NCBI RefSeq assembly: GCF_030160275.1
Contig: NZ_BSOA01000039.1
Location: forward strand, 1 to 58,582
Length of the DNA stretch: 58,582 bases
Source of the DNA: Dyella flagellata
GTDB taxonomy: Bacteria; Pseudomonadota; Gammaproteobacteria; Xanthomonadales; Rhodanobacteraceae
Reading direction: 5' to 3'
Shown here: positions 24,858 through 32,079 of the stretch, in pieces
Layout of the letters: each line of letters starts with the position of its first letter
Position numbering within the stretch: the stretch's first letter is position 1
The notes under the pieces: generated by a model
Databases searched by the model: none
What the model saw: only the letters and a program-made list of their open reading frames with translations
What the model was told of the DNA's origin: nothing
Position numbers and translations under genes: made by a program

Positions 24858-25156
24858 AGAAACGAAGGGGTGTTGCTGAAAGGTGCTACCCGGACGCGCC
24901 AGGTCGAGGAGCTAGCTGGCCTGACGCGCCGGGTCGCGATCCGGGGCCCACTGCCAAGTGATCAACCCACGGGCTACCGATGATACTCCGGTTGACGGAA
25001 ATACGGCGGGCTGGGGTAGGAAAATTCTTGTGCTTGAAATTTTTATCTTTAAATTTCAATAAGTTAAGATAAAAATCCGAGACATTACCTTCAGTTCATT
25101 AAAACGCTGTTAGCTGTCAATTGACGCCCGTTCACGTCAATTGATGACAGATCGCT
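24858..25156. other. Convergent gap with AT-rich inverted repeats
   Basis: No gene is seen. The left part is GC-rich and featureless. At about 25037-25075 an 11-base arm (ATTTTTATCTT) is repeated inverted (AAGATAAAAAT) around an AT-rich loop. At 25116-25125 and 25136-25145 GTCAATTGAC and GTCAATTGAT occur exactly 20 bases apart. The low GC is unlike the surroundings. It may hold a small RNA or a regulator site. Confidence 0.4.
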
Positions 25157-26626
25157 TCAAATAACCGACGTTTGCCCCTTTATCGTGTCATTGGCAAGAC
25201 GCAGGCGACTATGGCGAACCCCATAGGTGAAATAAATCGCAAGGCCGAACAGGGTCCAGACCACCATCAGGGCCCAGTTGAACCAATCGAAGGTGGCCAG
25301 CAGGGCGGTACAGCTCAGCACGCCGCCCACACAGATAACGTGCGCCCACGGCACGCGGAAGGTACGGGGCATTTCCGGCGCGGTATAGCGCAGGATCAGC
25401 ACGCCGGCGCACACCGCCACGAACGCGATCAGCGTACCCATCGAAGTGAGGTTCGCCAGCAGGTCGAGCGGGAAGATGGCTGAGAGCAATGCGATGCTGC
25501 CGCCCGTGATGAGCGTGTTGATATGCGGTGTGCGATGGCGCGGATGGATACTGCTGAATATTCGGGGCAACAAGCCATCGCGTGCCATGATCATGAAGAT
25601 GCGTGGTTGCGCGATGATCATCACCAGGATCACCGACGACAAGCCGATCATTGCGCCGATTTCCACGATCAGGCGCAGCCAGCCAAGTTCGGGGTGTGCC
25701 TTGATCGCGGTAACGACCGGCTCGGGGGTGCCAAGTTGCGTGTAGGAAACGAGCCCGGTGAGCACCGCGGCCATCGCCAGGTACAACACCGTGCAGATGA
25801 CCAGCGATACCAGGGTGCCGAAGGGGAGATCACGTTGGGGGTTTTTGCATTCCTGGGCGGCGGTCGAGGTGGCCTCGAAGCCGATATAGGCGAAGAAAAC
25901 CATGCCGGCACCGCGCAAAATGCCGCCCCAGCCGTATTTATGATCGCCCTGCGCCGCCGGAATGAATGGATGCCAGTTGGCCGGATCGACGTAGCGATAA
26001 CCAGCGATCACCACCACGATGATCAGGCCAACCTTCAACAGCACCATAAAGAAGTTGATGCCGGCCGATTCGCGAATGCCGATGTAGCACACCCAGGTCA
26101 GCGCCATCACGATGGCGACCGCGGGCAGGTTGAACAGGTGCCCGGTCGTGACCAGCGCGCCATTGGTGTACGCAAAGGGGGCGTCGGTGAGCGCGGGCGG
26201 CAGATGAATGCCGACGTGGTCGAGCAGGCTGACGAAGTAGCCGGTCCAGCTGGCGGCCACCGCCGAAGCGGAAATGCCGTATTCCAATACCATGTTCCAG
26301 CCGATGAACCAGGCTACCAGTTCGCCCAGGGTGGCATAGGCGTAGGAGTAGGAACTGCCTGAAATCGGAATCAGCGTGGCGAATTCCGAATAGCACATCG
26401 CCGAGAAGCCGCTGCAGATCGCGGCGAGGATGAACGAGATGAGTACCGCCGGCCCCGCATGATCGGCTGCGGCCTGACCGGTCACGACGAAAATACCCGT
26501 GCCGATCACCGCGCCAATGCCCAATGCGGTGATGCCCCAGGGACCGAGTGTCCGGCGCAGGCTAGGGCCGTGCGCATTTTCATCTTCGGAAAAATCGGTT
26601 TTGCGGGCGAACAGCTGTTTCAGCAT
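25157..26626 (-). CDS. APC-family amino acid permease
   Basis: This 489-residue inner-membrane transporter has about 12-13 predicted helices and the APC signature GITALGIGAVIGTGIFVVTG in the first helix, then GPAVLISFILAAICSGFSAMCYSEFATLIPISGSSYSYAYATLGE, as in the cationic amino acid transporter (CAT) subgroup. The start at ATG 26626 (MLKQLFARK, with AGGGA upstream) aligns with the family; the frame extends to 26683. A paralogous permease gene lies directly upstream in the same direction. Substrate cannot be read from sequence. Confidence 0.88.
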   Translation of the reverse strand: MLKQLFARKTDFSEDENAHGPSLRRTLGPWGITALGIGAVIGTGIFVVTGQAAADHAGPAVLISFILAAICSGFSAMCYSEFATLIPISGSSYSYAYATLGELVAWFIGWNMVLEYGISASAVAASWTGYFVSLLDHVGIHLPPALTDAPFAYTNGALVTTGHLFNLPAVAIVMALTWVCYIGIRESAGINFFMVLLKVGLIIVVVIAGYRYVDPANWHPFIPAAQGDHKYGWGGILRGAGMVFFAYIGFEATSTAAQECKNPQRDLPFGTLVSLVICTVLYLAMAAVLTGLVSYTQLGTPEPVVTAIKAHPELGWLRLIVEIGAMIGLSSVILVMIIAQPRIFMIMARDGLLPRIFSSIHPRHRTPHINTLITGGSIALLSAIFPLDLLANLTSMGTLIAFVAVCAGVLILRYTAPEMPRTFRVPWAHVICVGGVLSCTALLATFDWFNWALMVVWTLFGLAIYFTYGVRHSRLRLANDTIKGQTSVI

Positions 26627-26646
26627 AGGTATCCCTGAAAGAAAGC

Positions 26647-26671
26647 CGGCACGGTGGGTTTCACCGTGCCG
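26647..26671 (-). terminator. Hairpin between the two permease genes
   Basis: A perfect 10-bp stem (CGGCACGGTG / CACCGTGCCG) with 5-base loop is followed on the minus strand by GCTTTCTTTC. It may end or attenuate the transcript of the upstream permease. Confidence 0.5.
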
Positions 26672-26704
26672 TATCAGATTCACTCAATAACGCAGCGCAC
26701 GAGC

Positions 26705-28189
26705 TTAGGCAGGTTCGGTGCCGTTGGCCAGGTGGCTCTTGCGACGGCCGTAGAGGTAGTACACCACCAGGCCGAAGATGCCCCAGCCGAAGAATACTTC
26801 CAGTGTCCTCAGCGGCAGGTTGATGAAGAGCAGCAGACAGCCGGCCACCGCGAGCGGGCACACGACCCACACCAGCGGAGTGCGGAACGGACGCTTACGC
26901 TCAGGCTGCGTGACGCGCAGCACCATCACGCCGATGGCCACCATCATGAACGCGAACAGCGTGCCGGAGTTGGTGATGTCGGCAAGCTGGCCGACCGGAT
27001 AGATCGCGCCGAACAGCGACACGAACAGGCCGGTGGTGAGCGTGATCACATGCGGGGTATGGAAGCGCGGATGGATCTTGGCGAATGACGCCGGCAGCAA
27101 GCCGTCGCGCGCCATGGTGAAAAAGATGCGCGTTTGGCCATAGGTCATGGTGAGGATCACGGACGGCAAGGCAATGCTCGCAGCAAAGCCGATCATGTCG
27201 CCCCACCAGTTGTGGTGCAGCACGCGCAGGGCATGCGCAAGGGCTTCCTTGCTGCATACCAGCGCTTCGGAAGCTTTACAGGCGGCCGCCATTTCCGGGG
27301 TTCCCGGCTGCAGCATCACGCCACCCGGGCCGGTCACCGGCTGCGCACCTACCGAACCGATGGCGCCATAGCTCACCAGCAGGTAATAGACGGTGCAGAT
27401 GCCGAGCGAACCGATCAGGCCGATCGGGATGTTCCGGTTCGGATTCTTGGTTTCCTCGGCGGCGGTGGAAACGGCATCGAAACCGATGTAGGCGAAGACA
27501 ATGGAAGCGGCGGCGCCCAGTACGCCGATGCCACCCATCGGGCTGCCCCAGCCGTTGGGTGTGAAAGGCTGGAAATTCGTTTCGTGCACGCTGGGCAGGG
27601 CAATGACGATGAACACGGTCAAGGCGATAACCTTGATCAGCACCAGGAACGAGTTCACGGTGGCCGACTTCGACGTGCCGATCACCAGCAGGAAGGTGAT
27701 CACTGCACCGATCAGGAAGGCCAGCAGATTGAACATGCCGCCATCCATCGGGCCGGCGCGAAGGAATGCGGGCAGTCCTAGCCCGTGGCTGGCGAGCAGG
27801 CCGTTCATATAGCCCGACCAGCCCACGCATACCGTGCTGGCGGCGATCGTGTATTCCAGGATCAACGCCCAACCGACGATCCACGCGAGACCTTCGCCGA
27901 GCACGCCGTAGGTGTAGGTGTAGGCGGAGCCTGCCACCGGAACCATCGAAGCGAGTTCCGCGTAAGCCAGGGCGGCCAGCGCGCAGACGATGGCTGCAAT
28001 CACGAACGAGACCATCATGCCCGGGCCGGCTTTCTGACCCGCTTCCGCCGTCAGCACGAAAATACCGGTGCCGATGATCGCGCCCATACCGAGCATGGTG
28101 AGCTGGAATGCGCCGAGCTGTCGCGTGAGCGACTTCTTTTCGGCGGTGGCTAGAATCAGGTCAAGTGGCTTGACGCGTTTGAATAGCAT
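26705..28189 (-). CDS. APC-family amino acid permease
   Basis: This 494-residue transporter is a paralogue of the next gene: LTMLGMGAIIGTGIFVLTAEAG in the first helix, ALAALAYAELASMVPVAGSAYTYTYGVLGEG, and FAYIGFDAVSTAAEETKNPNRNIP (typical of the CAT subgroup). It carries a roughly 50-residue external loop with two cysteines (residues about 290-340, AACKASEALVCSKEAL) that the other permease lacks. The pair probably arose by duplication. Substrate is likely an amino acid but not readable. Confidence 0.88.
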   Translation of the reverse strand: MLFKRVKPLDLILATAEKKSLTRQLGAFQLTMLGMGAIIGTGIFVLTAEAGQKAGPGMMVSFVIAAIVCALAALAYAELASMVPVAGSAYTYTYGVLGEGLAWIVGWALILEYTIAASTVCVGWSGYMNGLLASHGLGLPAFLRAGPMDGGMFNLLAFLIGAVITFLLVIGTSKSATVNSFLVLIKVIALTVFIVIALPSVHETNFQPFTPNGWGSPMGGIGVLGAAASIVFAYIGFDAVSTAAEETKNPNRNIPIGLIGSLGICTVYYLLVSYGAIGSVGAQPVTGPGGVMLQPGTPEMAAACKASEALVCSKEALAHALRVLHHNWWGDMIGFAASIALPSVILTMTYGQTRIFFTMARDGLLPASFAKIHPRFHTPHVITLTTGLFVSLFGAIYPVGQLADITNSGTLFAFMMVAIGVMVLRVTQPERKRPFRTPLVWVVCPLAVAGCLLLFINLPLRTLEVFFGWGIFGLVVYYLYGRRKSHLANGTEPA

Positions 28190-28391
28190 TAAATGCTCCC
28201 CATGAGAACGACTGCCTCATTTTTTCGACAGCTATTGAAATCGACCCGAGGGCTCGAGGCATCAGCGAACCATAGCCCAGCCCAGGGCGCTGGTACAAGC
28301 TGCATTGCGGTTAAATGGCCTTGGTGGTGAACCCTCGGGACACGCTTTTTTCGAGGCCCGATGGCACTTGCGTTTTTTGCTGCGAATCGTT

Positions 28392-29369
28392 TCAGAACGC
28401 CATGTTGAAAGCCGCCATGGGCGTCATGAACGCATCGTTGTCGCGTCCGGCGAAGCTCAATTGCACGCCGGCAATCAGACCGAAGCGATCGTTAAAGTTG
28501 TATTCCGCGGCGGGCGCCAAACTGTACACATTGCGCGAGCTGGTGCGCCGCTCAAAAAGGGTCAGCTTGTCGCCGCCGTTCGTTACTCCACGCAACTGGG
28601 ACGAGCCGGTGCGGTCGTAAGTCAGGTCCAGGGCCAGTACCCATTGCGAATTGATGCTGTACTCGGTGCCAATGGCTGCGCCAAAGCCCTGGCCCAGGCG
28701 GGCGATGCCGTGGAAATCCTTGGGTGTGCCATAAGTGCTGTAACCGTTCACGTTCACGCCGCTCGGCGGCAGGTTGTAGCTGAGCGAGGCGCGTACGCGC
28801 AGCGGGCGCTTATTTGGCAGCCAGACTATTTGTTGCGCCCTCAGCGAGAGGGTGTCGATATTGGCACCGTTGCCATTGGCATTGAACGGATTCTCGTCGA
28901 GCTGGTCGTAGTTGCCGGTAGGAAAGCGGTGGGCATAGAACACGGAAACAGCGGGCCTCTTTCCATCTTGGCCGGGAGACAGCAGCAGATACTGCGCGCC
29001 GACGGAGGTGTCACCGACCTTCCAGCCGTCCGTGCTCATGTTGCCGGACATGGAGTGCACTGCGCCGAGTGTGGCTTGTACCTGGAAGCGATCGGTGATG
29101 CCGTAGAACATCGGCAGAGAGAGTTGCCATTGACGCAGGCCAGGATGCACCGGCTGTTCGTTGCCGTTGCTGTCATAAACGGAATCACTCTTGTAATACA
29201 GGAGATAGGGTTCGATCAGCAGTGTGCCCTGCGGCAGATTCATCGGGTTGGGTGTTATCAACGGTCCGGTGAAATTGACGTCCGAATCCGAGCTGCTGGC
29301 TTGTACACAGCAACTGGTGGAAGCGAACAGCGATGCGAAGAGGATGCATTTCAAGCTTGAGCGATTCAT
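28392..29369 (-). CDS. Outer-membrane beta-barrel (transporter-like) protein
   Basis: The 325-residue precursor has a signal peptide (MNRSSLKCILFASLFASTSC) and a mature chain of alternating polar/aromatic strands ending in phenylalanine (AAFNMAF), the usual C-terminal signature for barrel insertion. Segments such as GVQLSFAGRDNDAFMTPMAAF and FQVQATLGAVHS resemble the MetA/phenol-degradation-like transporter family. ATG 29369 is chosen over 29408 because it starts the signal peptide. Function unknown; it is monocistronic between permease and Nudix genes. Confidence 0.7.
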   Translation of the reverse strand: MNRSSLKCILFASLFASTSCCVQASSSDSDVNFTGPLITPNPMNLPQGTLLIEPYLLYYKSDSVYDSNGNEQPVHPGLRQWQLSLPMFYGITDRFQVQATLGAVHSMSGNMSTDGWKVGDTSVGAQYLLLSPGQDGKRPAVSVFYAHRFPTGNYDQLDENPFNANGNGANIDTLSLRAQQIVWLPNKRPLRVRASLSYNLPPSGVNVNGYSTYGTPKDFHGIARLGQGFGAAIGTEYSINSQWVLALDLTYDRTGSSQLRGVTNGGDKLTLFERRTSSRNVYSLAPAAEYNFNDRFGLIAGVQLSFAGRDNDAFMTPMAAFNMAF

Positions 29370-29510
29370 CGCAAGGTTCTCGAGCGTGAGGGTGGTTTCG
29401 GCAGGCACGTGCCGGCCTACGAACGAAATTAATCAATGCCACGCGACCGAGCTATTGGATTACTTTTAAAATGCACCTGCGTCGTTTGTGTTTTTTGTCA
29501 GGAGACTTTC

Positions 29511-30047
29511 GTGACTTTGCATCAGACATTGCGCAGCTATGCGCAAGCTTTTCCCGGCGATCCGCACGTGCAGGCGTGCCTGGCGTTTCTGGAGCAGGCC
29601 GAGCGCCCCTTCGATCGGGAACATGCTTCGGGCCATTTCACCGGTTCGGCCTGGCTGGTGAGTGGCGATGGCGAGCGAGTGCTGTTGACGCATCACCGCA
29701 AGTTACAGCGATGGTTGCAACTGGGTGGCCATGCCGATGGCGACAGTGACCTGGCCGCGGTGGCGCTGCGCGAAGCAGCAGAGGAATCCGGGCTGCAAGG
29801 CTTGACCGTTGAGCCTGGCATTTTCGACGTCGACCGGCATTGGATACCCGAGCGCAAGCACGAACCAGGGCACTGGCACTACGACGTGCGCTACGTGGTG
29901 CGCGCCGGCGAGTGCGAAGGGTACCTGGTCAGCGATGAATCCCTGGCGCTTGCCTGGGTGCCTATCCGCGATTTGGCCTATGCCCAGGACACCGACGAAT
30001 CGCTGCGGCGGATGGCGCGCAAGTGGCTGGTGCGCATGAGTGCGTAG
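29511..30047 (+). CDS. Nudix hydrolase
   Basis: The 178-residue protein has a Nudix box GGHADGDSDLAAVALREAAEESGL; the first Glu of the consensus is replaced by Ser, while the catalytic REAAEESGL is intact. Substrate would be a nucleoside diphosphate derivative, not identifiable. GTG 29511 follows GGAGA at a 5-base gap; the open frame before it has no ribosome site. Its TAG stop is inside a REP unit. Confidence 0.88.
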   Translation: MTLHQTLRSYAQAFPGDPHVQACLAFLEQAERPFDREHASGHFTGSAWLVSGDGERVLLTHHRKLQRWLQLGGHADGDSDLAAVALREAAEESGLQGLTVEPGIFDVDRHWIPERKHEPGHWHYDVRYVVRAGECEGYLVSDESLALAWVPIRDLAYAQDTDESLRRMARKWLVRMSA

Positions 30048-30115
30048 GCCGGGATGGCAATCCCAGCATTACCATGCATGCCGCCTCACGATGCTGGGAT
30101 TTCATCCCAGCCTAC
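30044..30115. repeat. GTAG-type REP pair (REP 4)
   Basis: Inverted units at 30044-30067 and 30093-30115 between converging genes. The TAG of the left unit ends the Nudix gene, and the TAG of the right unit (minus strand) ends the 3-hydroxyanthranilate dioxygenase gene. Confidence 0.85.
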
Positions 30116-30633
30116 TCATAACGCGCCGGCGCCGGGTTGAAATGTCCGCAAGCCTTGCACGTGCGCGCTTCCTTCGAGGTATAGAAGCGATCGAACACCG
30201 GCGGGAAGTCGGTCTCGATGTTTTGCAGCGTGAAATATTCCGCGTACAGCGGGTGATTGCAGCGCTCGCAGAACCATAGCAAGCCGTCTTTTTCATGCCC
30301 GAGGCGACGGCGTTCGATCACCATGCCGACCGAATCGGGCATGCGTTGCGGCGAATGCGGCACGCGCGGTGGCAGGTAGAACAGTTCGCCGGCGCGTATG
30401 GGAATATCGCGGGCAACCCCTTCATCCTGCACCTTGAGAACCATCTCGCCTTCGAGCTGGTAGAAGAATTCCGGGCCTTCGTCGTGGTGATAGTCGGTGC
30501 GCGCGTTGGGGCCGCCCACGATCATGATGATGAAATCGCCATCGACGATGCATTTGTTGCCGACGGGTGGCTTGAGCAGATGGCGATGCTCGTCGATCCA
30601 ACGTTGCAGGTCGATGGGTGGGAGTAAGGCCAT
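30112..30633 (-). CDS. nbaC: 3-hydroxyanthranilate 3,4-dioxygenase
   Basis: This 173-residue cupin opens the ring of 3-hydroxyanthranilate in the kynurenine route to quinolinate/NAD or further catabolism. Iron ligands are in [18 protein letters not shown] (His, Glu) and [10 protein letters not shown] (His). The C-terminal rubredoxin-like site CERC...CKAC, found in bacterial and fungal forms, is present. No other kynurenine gene is nearby. Confidence 0.94.
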   Translation of the reverse strand: MALLPPIDLQRWIDEHRHLLKPPVGNKCIVDGDFIIMIVGGPNARTDYHHDEGPEFFYQLEGEMVLKVQDEGVARDIPIRAGELFYLPPRVPHSPQRMPDSVGMVIERRRLGHEKDGLLWFCERCNHPLYAEYFTLQNIETDFPPVFDRFYTSKEARTCKACGHFNPAPARYE

Positions 30634-30729
30634 GGACGTTTTCCGACGTGATGGGAACGCTTGGGAATCGCCAGCTCAGTTTAAGCGGGCAGGTGTGGAT
30701 GATCCATGCGATGCCCGCCGCCGTCCAAT

Positions 30730-32079
30730 TCAGGGCGTCCAGCCAAGGCTGTGGGCCAGGGCGTGTCCCGTGCGTCGGTAGCCATCGGGGCTGAGATGGA
30801 TCAGGTCACGTCCCATCAGGCTTGGTTGCGCATGCGCCCAGCCATAGCTGCCGCCCTGGCCACCCATCAGGTCCTGCCAGCTCCATGCAACGCATCCGAA
30901 CCGGCTGCCGACCGTTCGCTGGATCGTTTCGATCTGGTGATGGATGCGACTGTAGGCCAGCAACGGCAATCTTCGGTCTTTGCCGGCACGCAGCACGCCA
31001 CGGTCGGGCGGCCCGACGAGGAGGCACGACGCGGAAGGAAACACCTGCCGCACGTTGGTGAGCGCCTTGGTCAGCAGGGCAGCGTACTTGTCCGCATCGA
31101 AGTCCTTGTCGGCACCTTCGTTGGTGCCGTATTCGAGCGCCACGCCGTCGTAGCCCACACCATGCAGCGTTTGCGCGATCACCTTGGGATTGGCATTGGC
31201 CCAACCCTTTACGGTGGCGGACGGCAGGCCGTACACGTCGAAAGTGACGTCAGGCAGCTTCACGGGTTCGAGCATGAAACCATGCAGTACCAGCTTGCCT
31301 CGCGCTACACGCAACTTGAGCGTGGCAATGGGATGATCGCTGCGTACCGTCAACAGTTCGCTGTCGGTGGTGCTGTCTAGCGTCAAGGTGTGCGTACCGC
31401 CGTCGTCGATGGAGTAGTCGACGGTTGCGCCTTGTGGCGCGTCATAGACCATCTGCACCTGTTGCATTTCGGCTTCGCGCGAGGCGTTGCGCAGATCCAG
31501 CCAGAGATAGCTCTCCGGGCCGCCCTCGACCACGCGGTCGGCCAGTGCGGGGCCGATATCAAGCGGCGTCGGTGAGGTATAGGCGATTTCCGTGCTCCAC
31601 GCCGAGCCGATGCAGTACGCCCGCAATCCCGGCAAGCTCACGTTCGCACGCCCCATCGTTGGAGGCAGAAAACGTGGCCCCACGCTCAGGCCCTTGTCAC
31701 GCAGGGCGCTGATCAGCGTAGGCATGAACGGGCCGGCAGCGATGTGGCTGTCACCCCAAAAAGCAATGCGCCGCAGTTGGCCGTTGGCCAATTCCAGGCC
31801 GGGGATGGCGTGCCGATCGAGCACCGGCTGGTCGCGGATGGTGGTGTGCGCGAGCGGACCGAGTTCCGCATTGCTGGGCATCTGGTTGCCGGCCATGGAT
31901 ACCGTGGCGACAGGACTGGCGATGAGCGGCTTGGGGGCTGGTGTCGGGTGTGGGCAAACCAGGTCTTCGACCTGGCTGGCCGATGCTGGATGACATAGCG
32001 ACAGGGCGAGTAGGCCGGCGCAGCAGGTTTTGATGATCAGCGAGCGTGATGTGGCTTGCACGCACCATGTTCTAGTCAT
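30730..32079 (-). CDS. Exported SGNH-family hydrolase
   Basis: The 449-residue protein has a signal peptide (IIKTCCAGLLALSLCHPASA). SGNH blocks are clear: RRIAFWGDSHIAAG (block I, Ser), a Gly/Asn region (ALEYGTNEG, block III) and GRDLIHLSPDGYRRTG (block V, Asp and His). Between them is an inserted beta-rich domain (about residues 190-290). It starts immediately after the stop of the acyltransferase-SGNH-Rpf gene (TAAATG) and is surely cotranscribed. A role in removing or transferring acyl groups on peptidoglycan or a surface glycan in the periplasm is inferred. Confidence 0.82.
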   Translation of the reverse strand: MTRTWCVQATSRSLIIKTCCAGLLALSLCHPASASQVEDLVCPHPTPAPKPLIASPVATVSMAGNQMPSNAELGPLAHTTIRDQPVLDRHAIPGLELANGQLRRIAFWGDSHIAAGPFMPTLISALRDKGLSVGPRFLPPTMGRANVSLPGLRAYCIGSAWSTEIAYTSPTPLDIGPALADRVVEGGPESYLWLDLRNASREAEMQQVQMVYDAPQGATVDYSIDDGGTHTLTLDSTTDSELLTVRSDHPIATLKLRVARGKLVLHGFMLEPVKLPDVTFDVYGLPSATVKGWANANPKVIAQTLHGVGYDGVALEYGTNEGADKDFDADKYAALLTKALTNVRQVFPSASCLLVGPPDRGVLRAGKDRRLPLLAYSRIHHQIETIQRTVGSRFGCVAWSWQDLMGGQGGSYGWAHAQPSLMGRDLIHLSPDGYRRTGHALAHSLGWTP

